From contig NZ_OY762929.1 of NCBI RefSeq assembly GCF_963666675.1, forward strand, positions 3,790,001 to 3,854,000: DNA of 64,000 nt, in the 5' to 3' direction. Each line of letters starts with the position of its first letter. Within the stretch, counting starts at the first letter, position 1. The translations under genes were made by a program, and so were the position numbers. Under the pieces are notes generated by a model. That model worked only from the letters and a program-made list of their open reading frames with translations. It was not told the origin of the DNA and did no database searches. Source of the DNA: an uncultured Desulfobacter sp. Its GTDB lineage: Bacteria; Desulfobacterota; Desulfobacteria; Desulfobacterales; Desulfobacteraceae. This document shows, one piece after another, positions 1 through 11,605 of this stretch.

Positions 1-1150
<1,150 letters not shown>

Positions 1151-1243
1151 TAATCCTTTACTAAAACTTTTTAAGGTCTATGCTTAAAGCCGTTAAGCCT
1201 TGAGCATATTGTCATTGACCCGCTCTTTTCTTTTTCACTGACC

Positions 1244-1259
1244 AATTTTCAAAGATCAA
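1244..1259 (-). promoter_or_regulatory. boxA-like antitermination element in rrn leader
   Basis: On the minus strand the leader between the rrn promoter and the 16S gene contains TTGATCTTTGAAAATT. This resembles the boxA element (core CTTTRAMA) used by Nus/SuhB antitermination complexes in rRNA leaders. It lies about 35-50 nt after the expected start site and about 95 nt before mature 16S. The match is to the core only. Confidence 0.5.
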
Positions 1260-1296
1260 GTTTTGTCTGGTGTTTCCTGTTCAACAAAACTCGGAC

Positions 1297-1325
1297 AATA
1301 TACACTCGAGTTTTAACCTTGTCAA
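1297..1325 (-). promoter_or_regulatory. rrn operon sigma-70 promoter
   Basis: On the minus strand TTGACA (1325-1320) is followed by exactly 17 nt and then TATATT (1302-1297). The discriminator after the -10 is G/C-containing (GTCCGAG), as expected for a ppGpp-responsive stable-RNA promoter. It sits between the tyrS stop and the 16S gene, pointing at 16S, with a predicted start near 1290 and a leader of about 140 nt. Confidence 0.85.
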
Positions 1326-1335
1326 ACCTTTTTTC

Positions 1336-1355
1336 AAATTATTTTAAAATAATTT
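1336..1355. repeat. 20-bp perfect A/T palindrome over the tyrS stop codon
   Basis: The 20 bases 1336-1355 are identical to their own reverse complement and contain only A and T. They cover the last codons and stop of tyrS and lie about 10 bp upstream of the rrn -35 box. This could act as an A+T-rich UP element for the rrn promoter, or be a chance result of Ile/Leu/Lys codons. It is not a convincing terminator because it lacks G-C pairs. Confidence 0.5.
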
Positions 1356-2625
1356 TATGATATTTTTTCTTGCCGGCCCTGAGCATGATTTCAGAGTCAT
1401 TTACGTCATCAACAGTTACGACTTGTTCAAACGACCCAAGCCTTTCACCATTGATATAAGCCCCGCCCTGCTTAACGAGACGACGGGCATCGGATTTAGA
1501 TTTACACAGCCCTGAATCACAAAACAGATCAACCACAAACATTTTAGCGACCACATCCGTTTTATCAAAGGTGCTGGTGGGCACAGATTCGTCCATACCG
1601 CCGGCAAGGGTTCCCCTGGGAATACTCGCAGAAGGTAAAAGATCAGAAGGCACCTCAATGGACCCAAACATAGAGGCAGCAGATTTAAGGGATTTCTGAG
1701 CCTCATCTTCACCATGGGCAATCTTAGTTGCTTCATATGCAAGAATGGTTTTGGCTTTATTTAAATCCGCGCCTGTCAGTTTTTTGACCAATTCGATCTC
1801 TTCCATGGGGATAAAGGTAAATAGCGCTAAAAATCTTGCCACATCCAGGTCATCGGTATTTACCCAGAACTGATAATATTCATAGGGGGAGAATCGTTCA
1901 GGATCGAGCCAGACAGCTCCTTTATGGGTTTTGCCCATTTTTATGCCCGAGGCAGTGGTAATTAAAGGAAACGTGATTCCAAAGGCCTGCTTGCCAAGGG
2001 TACGCCGGACAAGATCAATCCCGGCCACAATATTGCCCCACTGATCACTCCCCCCCATCTGGAGCAGGCAATCATGGGTTTTGGCAAGCTCCATGAAATC
2101 ATAGGCCTGGAGCAACATATAGTTAAATTCAATAAAGGTCAGGCCGTCTTCTGATTCCATTCTGGATTTAACACTTTCGGCCTTGATCATTTTGTTTATG
2201 GAAAAGTGCCTGCCGATATCCCTTAAAAAGGCAATGTACTCCAACTGGGTAAGCCAGGCAGCATTATCAAGCATCAAGGCCTTATCTTCAGAAAAATCTA
2301 TAAACCGGGATAATTGTTTGCGGATACCGGCCTTATTTTCATCAATCTGATCTTGGGTAAGCACCTTACGTAATTCGGTCTTACCTGATGGGTCACCAAT
2401 AAGCCCAGTCCCGCCGCCGACAAGCCCAATTGGCCGATGGCCCTCCCGCTGCATGTGAGCCAAAGCCATGATGCACACCAAGCTTCCGACATGCAAACTT
2501 GAAGCGGTTGGATCAAAACCGATATAGCAGGTAGCCCGATTGTTTTCCAGATACTCTTCCAGTTCCTGGGTATGGGTAGTTGCGTCAATAAATCCACGTT
2601 CTTTTAAAATAGATAAAACACTCAT
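1339..2625 (-). CDS. tyrS: Tyrosyl-tRNA synthetase
   Basis: This cytosolic class I aminoacyl-tRNA synthetase charges tRNA-Tyr with tyrosine. The 428-residue length is normal for the bacterial enzyme. The HIGH-type signature is HVGS at residues 45-48. The KMSKS-type loop is KMGKT at 229-233. Tyrosine-pocket sequences such as QMGGSDQWGN (around 189-198) are present. The C-terminal 70 residues form the S4-like tRNA-binding domain (SDARRLVKQGGAYINGE). ATG follows a GGAAT-type ribosome site and lies 15 nt after the rny stop, so it is probably cotranscribed with rny. The 16S promoter begins immediately after its stop. Confidence 0.97.
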   Translation of the reverse strand: MSVLSILKERGFIDATTHTQELEEYLENNRATCYIGFDPTASSLHVGSLVCIMALAHMQREGHRPIGLVGGGTGLIGDPSGKTELRKVLTQDQIDENKAGIRKQLSRFIDFSEDKALMLDNAAWLTQLEYIAFLRDIGRHFSINKMIKAESVKSRMESEDGLTFIEFNYMLLQAYDFMELAKTHDCLLQMGGSDQWGNIVAGIDLVRRTLGKQAFGITFPLITTASGIKMGKTHKGAVWLDPERFSPYEYYQFWVNTDDLDVARFLALFTFIPMEEIELVKKLTGADLNKAKTILAYEATKIAHGEDEAQKSLKSAASMFGSIEVPSDLLPSASIPRGTLAGGMDESVPTSTFDKTDVVAKMFVVDLFCDSGLCKSKSDARRLVKQGGAYINGERLGSFEQVVTVDDVNDSEIMLRAGKKKYHKIILK

Positions 2626-2640
2626 GCCGTTTATTCCTTA

Positions 2641-4203
2641 TCATTTCCTGGTATATTCAACCGCTCTAGTTTCCCGAATGACAACAACCTTCACCTGGCC
2701 CGGAAATGTCAGATTCTCTTCAATCTGGCGGGCAATATCTTTTGACAGCAGCATTGCACTTTCGTCCGTAATTTTTTCGCTTTCAGTAATGACCCGAATT
2801 TCACGGCCGGCCTGAATGGCGTAGGTATTTACCACGCCATCAAACCCATTTGCAATATTTTCTAAATCCTCCAGGCGTTTTACGTAATTTTCAAGACTCT
2901 CTTTTCGAGCCCCTGGCCTGGCACCCGATAGTGCATCTGCAGACTGTACTATAAAATCATACACACTTTCAGGCATCTGGTCTTCGTGATGAGACGCAAT
3001 AGCATTGACGACGTTCTCGTTTTCACCATATTTTTTTGCAAGCTTAGCACCAATAATAGCATGTGCCCCATCCACCTCATGATCCACAGCCTTACCGATA
3101 TCGTGCAACAATCCCATACGCTTGGCGAGTTTTATATCCAAGCCCAGTTCAGCTGCGATAATACCGGCCAAAAATGCCACTTCAACGGAATGCTGCAAGA
3201 CGTTCTGGGCATAGGAAGTTCTAAATTTTAATTTTCCAAGAACTTTAATCAGTTCCGGATCAATGCCGTGCACACCCAAATCGAACGCGGCCTGCTCACC
3301 AGCTTCTTTAACGGCCAGATCAACTTCTTCGGTTGCACGCGCCACGACATCCTCAATGCGCGCAGGATGGATTCTTCCATCGGAAATCAATTTTTCAAGG
3401 GAGAGCCTTGCCACTTCACGCCTGACAGGGTTGAACCCTGATAAAATAACAGCTTCCGGAGTATCGTCAATAATCAGATCTATGCCGGTTGCGGCTTCCA
3501 ACGCCCGGATATTGCGGCCCTCCCGGCCAATAATCCGACCTTTCATTTCATCTCCAGGCAAATTCACCACAGAAACGGTACGCTCGGCTACATAATCGCC
3601 GGCATAACGCTGGATCGCTGTTGATATAATCTTTTTTGCCTCTTTATCCGCTTTTTCCCTGACTTCAGTCGTGATCTTTTTGACCATTTTGGCACCTTCA
3701 TGCCTGGCTTCATCCTCCATGGTCTTCAGCAGCAGTTCTTTTGCCTGTTCAAGGGTCATCCCGGATACTTTTTCAAGCTCTTTTTTTGTTTCCTCAAGAA
3801 GCTGACTATATGAGTCCTCTTTGCGGGCTACCGATTCAAGTTTTTCTGCAACAGCCCGTTCATTTCTTTCTATGTATTTTTCTCTTTTGGTACATTGATC
3901 TTCTATTTTATCAAGCTTTTCACTTTTTTTAGAAAGCCGTCTCTCCTCTTTCTTTAATTCACCCCGGGTCTCTTCCGTCTCGGCATCAAATGTACTCTTC
4001 ATTTCCAGCAGACGTGAGCGTGCCTCCAGTTTGGCTTCCCTGAGCAGAGTTTCAGCTTTTTTGGTTGCCTGTTCCATGGCAACGCGTTGTTCTTCTTGGA
4101 AATCAAGCCGCTCCTGGTCCACTTTCATTTTTATCACATATAAAATGACCCCACCCACAGCAAGCAACACCAGCATAAATGCAAGCATCATTGTAAAACT
4201 CAT
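2641..4203 (-). CDS. rny: Ribonuclease Y
   Basis: Membrane-anchored endoribonuclease that starts mRNA decay. I use the ATG at 4203 (520 residues), preceded by AGGAGAG and opening with the N-terminal transmembrane helix ([19 protein letters not shown]). Longer reading into 4374 would run through the 6S RNA gene and is rejected. Domain order: membrane helix (about 5-25), long charged coiled coil (about 30-200), KH RNA-binding domain with [15 protein letters not shown], and HD hydrolase domain with HDIGKA. The length equals the usual 520-residue family size. An extended -10 promoter lies between 6S RNA and the gene; tyrS follows after 15 nt. Confidence 0.96.
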   Translation of the reverse strand: MSFTMMLAFMLVLLAVGGVILYVIKMKVDQERLDFQEEQRVAMEQATKKAETLLREAKLEARSRLLEMKSTFDAETEETRGELKKEERRLSKKSEKLDKIEDQCTKREKYIERNERAVAEKLESVARKEDSYSQLLEETKKELEKVSGMTLEQAKELLLKTMEDEARHEGAKMVKKITTEVREKADKEAKKIISTAIQRYAGDYVAERTVSVVNLPGDEMKGRIIGREGRNIRALEAATGIDLIIDDTPEAVILSGFNPVRREVARLSLEKLISDGRIHPARIEDVVARATEEVDLAVKEAGEQAAFDLGVHGIDPELIKVLGKLKFRTSYAQNVLQHSVEVAFLAGIIAAELGLDIKLAKRMGLLHDIGKAVDHEVDGAHAIIGAKLAKKYGENENVVNAIASHHEDQMPESVYDFIVQSADALSGARPGARKESLENYVKRLEDLENIANGFDGVVNTYAIQAGREIRVITESEKITDESAMLLSKDIARQIEENLTFPGQVKVVVIRETRAVEYTRK

Positions 4204-4320
4204 ACAATTTCTCTCCTGGAATAATGGGCTGCATAATACAATGCACCCGCGTTTTATCTTGCTAAAAAGAAATGGAATAATACGTAGGATAAGGAGGGAT
4301 ACGACAAAGCGTTTTTTAAT

Positions 4321-4329
4321 ATTATAACA
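4321..4329 (-). promoter_or_regulatory. Extended -10 promoter for rny
   Basis: The minus strand reads TGTTATAAT, a perfect TG-N-TATAAT extended -10, directly after the 6S RNA 3' end. The predicted start is about 110 nt upstream of the rny ATG. Extended -10 promoters need no good -35, and none is clear here. Confidence 0.55.
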
Positions 4330-4518
4330 ATTGCCCCCGCATCTGCCGTGTTGTCTCTTGAGGCTTTGAACCAAAGGTCCAAAAGACGGGGGATCAATAA
4401 CACCTTTAGGCTTTTCCCTTACACAAGAGGGAACCTGCTCACCAGTATCAGCGTGACCCCCCTATGTTTATATGCGTTAGGACAAAGTCTGTTGTACAAT
4501 CACGCACACCGCAGGGGG
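4330..4518 (-). ncRNA. ssrS: 6S RNA
   Basis: About 189 nt between zapA and rny fold as 6S RNA, the regulator that sequesters sigma-70 RNA polymerase. On the minus strand the 5' segment CCCCCTGCGGTGTG pairs with the 3' segment ACGGCAGATGCGGGGG to form the closing stem. The internal segment GGACCTTTGGTTCAAAGCCTC and the following AAGAGACAACACGG resemble the conserved 3' half of proteobacterial 6S RNAs. A -10-like TATAAC sits just upstream (4523-4528). Location just downstream of zapA is the classic proteobacterial arrangement. Ends are estimated from the stem and the -10. Confidence 0.9.
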
Positions 4519-4546
4519 TTTTGTTATAACTTCAATCCAATGAATT

Positions 4547-4843
4547 TTATTTCATTGTTTTGTTTATTTTCTTTAATAGGGATGAAACTCTGTTTTCAAT
4601 GTCTTTTTCAAGGTCCGAATACGTCTTCTGCAGTTCATGATAATCTTTTGATAAATTCATGGCTGCAAGAAGCAAAATAGCCATCCTATTCTTACTACTC
4701 GTTTTATTTTGAAAAAGACTTTCCGCTTCATCGATATATTCTTTAACGTGGGCCGCAATCTTTACCGGATCATCCGCTTGCTCTTTATCCGGTTTAAATT
4801 GAAATTCTTCCCCGAAAAGCTCAATTTTAACGATTTCATCCAA
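4547..4843 (-). CDS. zapA: Cell division protein ZapA
   Basis: This 98-residue FtsZ-associated protein bundles FtsZ filaments at mid-cell. The N-terminal part (IVKIELFGEEFQFK, then a PVKIAAHVKEYIDE helix) is the ZapA head. The C-terminal part (about 60-95, NLSKDYHELQKTYSDLEKDI) is the dimerising coiled coil. Translation appears to start at TTG (4843), with AAAGGG upstream. It follows the ZapB-like gene by 56 nt and precedes 6S RNA, as in many proteobacteria. Confidence 0.9.
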   Translation of the reverse strand: MDEIVKIELFGEEFQFKPDKEQADDPVKIAAHVKEYIDEAESLFQNKTSSKNRMAILLLAAMNLSKDYHELQKTYSDLEKDIENRVSSLLKKINKTMK

Positions 4844-4899
4844 GAAAAGCCCTTTACCGAACTATAATATATATTCAAACGCTTTTTTAATCATCATCC

Positions 4900-5145
4900 T
4901 CAGGATACGGTCTCCGAGAAACCATCCAGTTTGGTAAGAAGTCCGTTAATTTTTTCACTTATCATGGACTCCCGACCGACATAGACATCTTCGTTTTGTG
5001 TTTTCTGTCTCAACTGCTCTTCAAGTTCATTTATCTTAACAGAAAGCGCTTCGTTTTCTTTTTGAAGACTCTGACAAGATTCTATTAAAAAGTCCACATG
5101 GATGTTAATGTCATCAAACTTAGCTGCTATATCCTCGTTATTCAA
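4900..5145 (-). CDS. ZapB-like coiled-coil cell division protein
   Basis: A short acidic protein of 81 residues, nearly all predicted coiled coil (heptads from about 10 to 55: LIESCQSLQKENEALSVKIN, then ELEEQLRQK). This matches the size and composition of ZapB-type proteins, which link the Z ring to the divisome through ZapA. Its position directly upstream of zapA supports that role; sequence alone would only say 'coiled coil'. The likely start is TTG at 5145. A strong sigma-70 promoter lies 39-67 nt upstream, so zapB-zapA form one unit. Confidence 0.7.
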   Translation of the reverse strand: MNNEDIAAKFDDINIHVDFLIESCQSLQKENEALSVKINELEEQLRQKTQNEDVYVGRESMISEKINGLLTKLDGFSETVS

Positions 5146-5183
5146 TTTCTTAAGTCTCGTAAAATGGTAATTAATTGACTACT

Positions 5184-5212
5184 AATATATTCAGCAGCCA
5201 GATGAAAGTCAA
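5184..5212 (-). promoter_or_regulatory. Sigma-70 promoter for zapB-zapA
   Basis: On the minus strand TTGACT (5212-5207) is followed by exactly 17 nt and TATATT (5189-5184). The predicted start is near 5177, giving a leader of about 30 nt before the zapB-like start. The -35 overlaps the last codons of the glmU-like gene. Confidence 0.75.
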
Positions 5213-5961
5213 GATAATTCATGCGAAATCCCAGGAAACGCCTTATTGATGCGGTTTAACTGCTCAATGGTATTAACGCCCATGACCTGCCCGGCATCAT
5301 CTATAATTTTAACACATGTTTTGGCTTTGTTCAGCACAGCAACTTCCACAAGATCAGTAAGATAATACTCTCCTTGACTGTTATTATTTTCAATCCGACC
5401 TAGGCCGGACTGAAGAAATTGCTTTTCAAAACAAAAAATTCCGGAATTAACAATATCTATCCGTTTTTCCAAATCCGTTGCATCCGCCTCTTCACGTATG
5501 GCAAGAAGCTGCCCGTCCGCACCCTGAATAATTCTGCCATAACCGGTCGGGTCATCTACCCTTGCGGCCAAGACAGTCAAACCGGCCTTTTGGTTACGGT
5601 GGAGCGAAACCAAATCATCAATGGTCTGCTTTTGTATCAATGGAACATCTCCACATAAGACCAAAACATGCTTTACGCAGTCGTCGATCCCAGGCAATGC
5701 GGTTCTGACAGCATCCCCGGTGCCGAGAAGTTCTTTTTGAAAGGCAAAGTGCACACTATGTTTTTCCTGAACCTCTTTTCGCACTTTTTCAGCCTGGTGC
5801 CCGACCACGACATGAATATGCCCTGACGCAACCTGTTTAGCCGCCTCAATAACATGATTAACCATACATTCGCCTGCGACCTTGTGCAGAACTTTAGCTA
5901 AATCCGACTTCATGCGGCTGCCTTTTCCTGCAGCCAGTATGATAACTGCAATCTTACTCAT
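5209..5961 (-). CDS. GlmU-type N-acetylglucosamine-1-phosphate uridylyltransferase domain, stand-alone
   Basis: A nucleotidyltransferase matching the N-terminal half of GlmU, which makes UDP-GlcNAc from UTP and GlcNAc-1-P. Motifs are LAAGKGSRMKSDLAKVLH at the start (G-loop and substrate Lys), KELLGTGDAV (uridine recognition), LCGDVPL (metal-binding Asp) and DIVNSGIFCF. The protein ends at about 250 residues, whereas bifunctional GlmU has about 455. The left-handed beta-helix acetyltransferase half is absent, and no acetyltransferase gene follows. I chose ATG at 5961 (AGGGG upstream). A longer reading would start inside the ATP operon terminator. It may be the cell's GlmU uridylyltransferase with acetylation supplied elsewhere, or a paralogue. 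Confidence 0.85.
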   Translation of the reverse strand: MSKIAVIILAAGKGSRMKSDLAKVLHKVAGECMVNHVIEAAKQVASGHIHVVVGHQAEKVRKEVQEKHSVHFAFQKELLGTGDAVRTALPGIDDCVKHVLVLCGDVPLIQKQTIDDLVSLHRNQKAGLTVLAARVDDPTGYGRIIQGADGQLLAIREEADATDLEKRIDIVNSGIFCFEKQFLQSGLGRIENNNSQGEYYLTDLVEVAVLNKAKTCVKIIDDAGQVMGVNTIEQLNRINKAFPGISHELS

Positions 5962-5999
5962 TTTGCCCCTCTGTTTGATTACAAATTTAGGCGATAAAA

Positions 6000-6034
6000 A
6001 CAAAAAGGGATGCCATTCCGGCATCCCTTTTTTA
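6000..6034 (-). terminator. Rho-independent terminator of the ATP synthase operon
   Basis: Perfect 8-bp stem GGGATGCC/GGCATCCC (6007-6014 with 6020-6027) and a 5-nt loop. It is flanked by five A on the left, which is a U-tract for minus-strand transcripts, and by six T on the right, so it can work in both directions. It lies 63 nt after the atpC stop and separates the atp operon from the glmU-like gene. Confidence 0.9.
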
Positions 6035-6096
6035 CTTCATTTTTTTCGGCATTACAGGTCCGGTGATCAGCAAACCATCAAACCAGCCAAATCTTA

Positions 6097-6504
6097 TTAG
6101 TTAGTTCCAGCGACTTTAAGCCGGAACAAAGCCCGCTGCAAAGCTGCCTGGGCACGGACGATATCCGTGTCTGCTGCTTTGTCACTCAAGCGTCTTTCAG
6201 CACGAGCCTGGGCCTCTTTTGCCCGGCTAAGATCAATATCCTCACGCCGTTCGGCAGATTCTGCAAGGATGGTAACCTTATCCGGAAGCACTTCGGCAAA
6301 CCCACCGTTGGCAAAAAGTACGCGCTCGTTCCCTGCAGCATCTTCATAACGGATACCACCGACCTTCAATGAAGTCAGGAAAGTTGTATGCCCTTTCAAA
6401 GCACAGAACTCACCTTCACTGCCGGGCGCAGCAATACTTTTAATCTCTTCACTGACAATCGCCTTTTGGGGTGTTACCACTTCAAGAAAAAATTTATCAG
6501 CCAT
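6097..6504 (-). CDS. atpC: F1Fo ATP synthase subunit epsilon
   Basis: Central-stalk subunit epsilon, 135 residues, the usual size. The N-terminal beta sandwich (FFLEVVTPQKAIVSEEIKSI, then APGSEGEFCALKGHTTFLTS) and the C-terminal two-helix inhibitory hairpin (REDIDLSRAKEAQARAERRL) are both present. GGAGG precedes the ATG. It is the last gene of the operon, 20 nt after atpD, and is followed by a strong hairpin terminator. Confidence 0.97.
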   Translation of the reverse strand: MADKFFLEVVTPQKAIVSEEIKSIAAPGSEGEFCALKGHTTFLTSLKVGGIRYEDAAGNERVLFANGGFAEVLPDKVTILAESAERREDIDLSRAKEAQARAERRLSDKAADTDIVRAQAALQRALFRLKVAGTN

Positions 6505-6524
6505 AATAGACCTCCGAATGGTTA

Positions 6525-7937
<1,413 letters not shown>

Positions 7938-7975
7938 CTATAAAGCTGTTTTATCTATGCTTGCTTAAAAGTCAA

Positions 7976-8875
7976 TTACCCCTTAAGGGCCTCGGCACCA
8001 CCGACAATATCCATAAGATCTGAGGTAATACCTGCCTGACGGGTTTTGTTGAATATGGTCTGCAGTTCTTCCACAAGATCGGAACATGCTTTGGTTGCAT
8101 TTTCCATGGCCCGCATACGGGCAGCATGCTCGGATGTTGAAGTCTGGAGCAATGCATCGTATATCTGGATATAAACATTTTTGGGAAGCATTTCTCCCAA
8201 AAGTGCATCCGAAGAGGGCTCACAAATGTGTTCCGGCAGGAATGTGCCGTCAGCGTCGGCTGGGGCAGCTTCTTCTGTGACCACCTCATCAAGAGATGGA
8301 ATGGGGAGAATCTGCTTAACCGTCGGAACCTGTTTTGCCATACCCTGGAATTCAGAATAGATCAGATATACTTCATCCACGCTTCCTTCAAGGAAACTAT
8401 TGATTAATGCCTGCCCTGAACCGGAAGCCACTGAGAAATCAACTCGGCCACCCACGACACCGATGTATTCAGCATCAATGGATTTGCCTTGTTTTTTTGC
8501 CCAGTCGCGGCCTTTTTTGCCGTAGCAGACAAAAGAGACCTCTTTGCCGCCAAGCTCAGATTGAAGCATTTTAACAGCTTTATCGATCAAATTAATGTTA
8601 AATCCACCACATAGACCCCTGTCTGATGTACACAGGAGCAGGGCCACCTTTTTAACTTCATCTTTGGCAATCAAAAGGGGGGACGCGCCCTCCCCTGATT
8701 TACCGGCAATGGATCCCAGAACTTCCGCAAATTTGGAGGCATAGGGTTTAAATGCCTCCATGGCATTCTGGGAACCGCGCAATCTAGAAGTGGCGACCAT
8801 TTTCATGGCAGAGGTAATCTGTTTAGTCTTTTTTACACTGACTATTTTCGATTGTACTTCTTTTAATGTTGCCAT
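7976..8875 (-). CDS. atpG: F1Fo ATP synthase subunit gamma
   Basis: Rotor shaft subunit, 299 residues. The conserved N-terminal helix (KKTKQITSAMKMVATSRL) and C-terminal helix (TRQAGITSDLMDIVGGAEAL) that form the coiled coil inside the alpha3beta3 ring are both present. Between them is the LLLCTSDRGLCGGFN segment typical of the Rossmann-like domain. It lies 65 nt after atpA and 47 nt before atpD. Confidence 0.98.
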   Translation of the reverse strand: MATLKEVQSKIVSVKKTKQITSAMKMVATSRLRGSQNAMEAFKPYASKFAEVLGSIAGKSGEGASPLLIAKDEVKKVALLLCTSDRGLCGGFNINLIDKAVKMLQSELGGKEVSFVCYGKKGRDWAKKQGKSIDAEYIGVVGGRVDFSVASGSGQALINSFLEGSVDEVYLIYSEFQGMAKQVPTVKQILPIPSLDEVVTEEAAPADADGTFLPEHICEPSSDALLGEMLPKNVYIQIYDALLQTSTSEHAARMRAMENATKACSDLVEELQTIFNKTRQAGITSDLMDIVGGAEALKG

Positions 8876-8940
8876 ATGATCTACCTTTGCGCCTATATAT
8901 TATTATTTTTTATAAATAAATCCGAAGAGTTCGCCCTTAA

Positions 8941-10455
8941 TTACAGGGTGCTTTTAAATTCTTCGCCATAGGCGGTAAGGCATTCTTTGAGTTTAGCCTC
9001 AATTTCATCATCAATTTTTTCTTTTTCCTTGAGGCCGGTGAAAATTTCAGGATAGCGGCTCTCTACGAAGTCATACAGCCCTGCCTCATAAGCAGGAACG
9101 GCTTCCTTGGGATATGCATCCAGGTACCCTTTGGTTCCGGCATAAAGAACAGTTACCTGTTTGTACATGGGAAGCGGCTGGTACTGGGGCTGCTTGAGCA
9201 GCTCAACCAGTCTTTCACCACGGGTCAGCTGTCTCTGGGTTGCAGCATCAAGGTCGGAACCGAAAGCGGCAAAGGCTTCAAGCTCTCTGTACTGGGCAAG
9301 ATCCAGACGAAGGGTACCGGCCACCTGTTTCATGGCCTTAACCTGGGCTGCACCACCAACGCGGGATACGGAAAGCCCTACGTCAATGGCCGGGCGGATA
9401 CCGGCAAAGAAAAGGTCTTTGTCAAGGAAGATCTGACCGTCGGTAATGGAGATAACGTTGGTGGGGATAAATGCGGAAACGTCACCTTCCTGGGTTTCAA
9501 TGATGGGAAGTGCGGTCAAGGAACCTGCACCAAGCTCATCACTCATCTTGGCGGAACGTTCAAGCAAGCGGCTATGGTTGTAGAAAATATCGCCGGGGAA
9601 CGCTTCACGTCCGGGCGGACGTCTGAGCAGCAGAGATACCTGACGGTAAGCAGCAGCCTGTTTTGAAAGGTCATCATAAACGATCAGGGCATGTTCTCCT
9701 TTATCGCGGAAGTATTCGCCCATGGCGCAACCGGCATAGGGAGCCAGGTACTGCATGGCTGCTGGCTCAGAGGCAGAAGCAATAACAACGGTGGTATATT
9801 CCATGGCGCCATGTTCTTCAAGGGCAGCAACAACCTGGGCAACCGTAGATTTTTTCTGACCGCAGGCAACATAGATGCATTTAATACCGCTCTCTTTCTG
9901 AGCAATAATGGCGTCAACAGCGACAGCAGTTTTACCAATCTGACGGTCTCCAATGATCAACTCACGCTGGCCACGACCTACAGGGGTCATACCGTCAACC
10001 GCTTTAGAACCGGTGTAGCAGGGTTCGTGAACACCTTTTCTGGCAATAACACCAGGAGCAACCAGTTCCATGTTCATATATGTATCAGAAGTGATCGGAC
10101 CTTTACCGTCAACAGGTTCACCTGTGGTGGTTACAACGCGGCCGAGCAGGGCTTCGCCAACGGGAACAGAAGCAATACGGTCGGTTCTTTTGACCATATC
10201 ACCTTCTTTGATGACTTTATCATCACCCAGAATAGCAACACCGACGTTATCTGCCTCAAGGTTCAACGCCAATCCCAAAATGCCGCCGGGGAACTCAACC
10301 AGTTCCATGGCTTTTACTTTTTCCAGACCATAAACACGGGCGATACCGTCACCCGCAGATAGAACGACACCTGTTTCACTCAGATCAACCTGTGCATCAA
10401 ATCCTTTAATTTGATCTTTGATTATCTGGCTAATTTCTTCTGCTTTAATTTCCAT
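8941..10455 (-). CDS. atpA: F1Fo ATP synthase subunit alpha
   Basis: Non-catalytic nucleotide-binding F1 subunit, 504 residues. Walker A is [10 protein letters not shown]. The [20 protein letters not shown] segment and the [20 protein letters not shown] signature identify subunit alpha. Its start overlaps the atpH stop by one base (TAATG), which suggests translational coupling. Confidence 0.99.
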   Translation of the reverse strand: MEIKAEEISQIIKDQIKGFDAQVDLSETGVVLSAGDGIARVYGLEKVKAMELVEFPGGILGLALNLEADNVGVAILGDDKVIKEGDMVKRTDRIASVPVGEALLGRVVTTTGEPVDGKGPITSDTYMNMELVAPGVIARKGVHEPCYTGSKAVDGMTPVGRGQRELIIGDRQIGKTAVAVDAIIAQKESGIKCIYVACGQKKSTVAQVVAALEEHGAMEYTTVVIASASEPAAMQYLAPYAGCAMGEYFRDKGEHALIVYDDLSKQAAAYRQVSLLLRRPPGREAFPGDIFYNHSRLLERSAKMSDELGAGSLTALPIIETQEGDVSAFIPTNVISITDGQIFLDKDLFFAGIRPAIDVGLSVSRVGGAAQVKAMKQVAGTLRLDLAQYRELEAFAAFGSDLDAATQRQLTRGERLVELLKQPQYQPLPMYKQVTVLYAGTKGYLDAYPKEAVPAYEAGLYDFVESRYPEIFTGLKEKEKIDDEIEAKLKECLTAYGEEFKSTL

Positions 10456-11006
10456 TATAAACTCTCACCTTTTTTTAAAGTTTCCCTCATATTGACCAGC
10501 TGGGTTTTTACGCTGCCGTCAAGAACAAGATCGCCGATTTTTGTGATAATACCGCCGATAAGGCTTGCATCCTTTTGGACATCAAGCACAACGGTTTTAC
10601 CGGTTTTCTTAGCCAGAGACGCCTGAATTTTGCTGATGTTTGTCTTGGACAGATTTGTGGCGGCCACAACGCTTGCCCTGACAACACCCTTAAGTTCATC
10701 AGCCATTGTATTGTAATAGGCTGCAATATCTCTGAGAAAACCGATCCTGCCTTTATCAAAAAGCAATGACAAAAAAGAACTCGTTACTTTTGAAAAGCCA
10801 GCAGCAGCAATTACCGACTCAAGAAGCTTTTTACGATCACTTTTTCTGATTAGCGGGTTGGAAAGGGCCTGTTCAAACCCCTGCTGGGAGTCTAAGAGCC
10901 CAACCATTGCAGAAAGTTCGTTATTGTAACCATCCGCCTGACCATCCTCCTGGCCGATCAGAATTAACGCCTTGGCATAACGCCTTGAAACTGCAAGATT
11001 CTTCAT
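10455..11006 (-). CDS. atpH: F1Fo ATP synthase subunit delta
   Basis: Peripheral-stalk/F1 connecting subunit, 183 residues, mostly helical as expected. The [16 protein letters not shown] start and the C-terminal [20 protein letters not shown] segment are characteristic of OSCP/delta. GGAGG precedes the ATG. Stop and start codons overlap with atpF upstream and atpA downstream (TAATG in both cases). Confidence 0.97.
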   Translation of the reverse strand: MKNLAVSRRYAKALILIGQEDGQADGYNNELSAMVGLLDSQQGFEQALSNPLIRKSDRKKLLESVIAAAGFSKVTSSFLSLLFDKGRIGFLRDIAAYYNTMADELKGVVRASVVAATNLSKTNISKIQASLAKKTGKTVVLDVQKDASLIGGIITKIGDLVLDGSVKTQLVNMRETLKKGESL

Positions 11007-11605
11007 TATGCCTCCACCTTTTTCAAGTATTCATCGACCAGACGGTTCTGATCCTGGGTCGTGATGGATTTTTTAATGAGCGCCTGGGCCTGCTCCATTG
11101 CAAGCTCCACGACTTCCTGCTTAAGAACCGTTTTTGCAGCTTTGAACTCCTGTTCGATATTGCGTTTTGCCATATCTTCGAGTTTTTCGGCCTGGGCTTC
11201 AGCTTCTGCAAGAATTCTCTTCTTTGCCTCTTCACCCTGTCTGATGTAATCTTCAACAATCTGTTCAGATTCCTGTTCAAGATTTCTAAACCGGGCTTGG
11301 TATTCGGCAAGCGTTCTTTCAGCTTCGGCTTTTTTCTGTTCCAAGTCTGTCAACTCTTCTTCAATTCCCTTTGTGCGGGAAGAAAAGAACTGCGCCACCG
11401 GCTTTTTAGCGATAAAAAAACATCCAAGTGCAAGAACAACGAAGTTGAGCACTTTCCAGGTATCAACATCGTGCCATGTATTATGACTTGCATGTGCTGC
11501 TTCCCCATGACCGCCACCGGAAGCCCAGACCACTGTCGCACCCGCCACAAGGGCGACGACAGTTGCGGAAACTTTAAGGTGTTTTTTCCAATTAATCTTT
11601 CCCAT
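11006..11605 (-). CDS. atpF: F1Fo ATP synthase subunit b
   Basis: Peripheral-stalk b subunit. I prefer the ATG at 11605 (199 residues). It overlaps the atpF' stop as TAATG and is 8 nt from GGGAGGG; an in-frame ATG two codons earlier is possible. The N-terminus has a hydrophobic signal-like stretch (about 11-30) and a Gly/His-rich linker. A membrane helix follows (WKVLNFVVLALGCFFIA, about 49-66), then a long charged helix to the end. The extra N-terminal segment resembles the long b form of delta-proteobacteria. It pairs with the shorter b' encoded just upstream. Confidence 0.94.
   Translation of the reverse strand: MGKINWKKHLKVSATVVALVAGATVVWASGGGHGEAAHASHNTWHDVDTWKVLNFVVLALGCFFIAKKPVAQFFSSRTKGIEEELTDLEQKKAEAERTLAEYQARFRNLEQESEQIVEDYIRQGEEAKKRILAEAEAQAEKLEDMAKRNIEQEFKAAKTVLKQEVVELAMEQAQALIKKSITTQDQNRLVDEYLKKVEA

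Noticed and set aside
4204..4374. 57-codon N-terminal extension of rny
   Set aside because: Runs through the 6S RNA gene; the ATG at 4203 has AGGAGAG and starts the membrane anchor.
6037..6096. TTGG...TTGCT sequence on the minus strand upstream of the glmU-like gene as sigma-54 promoter
   Set aside because: The GG-to-GC spacing is wrong (not 12 bp), so it cannot be a -24/-12 promoter.
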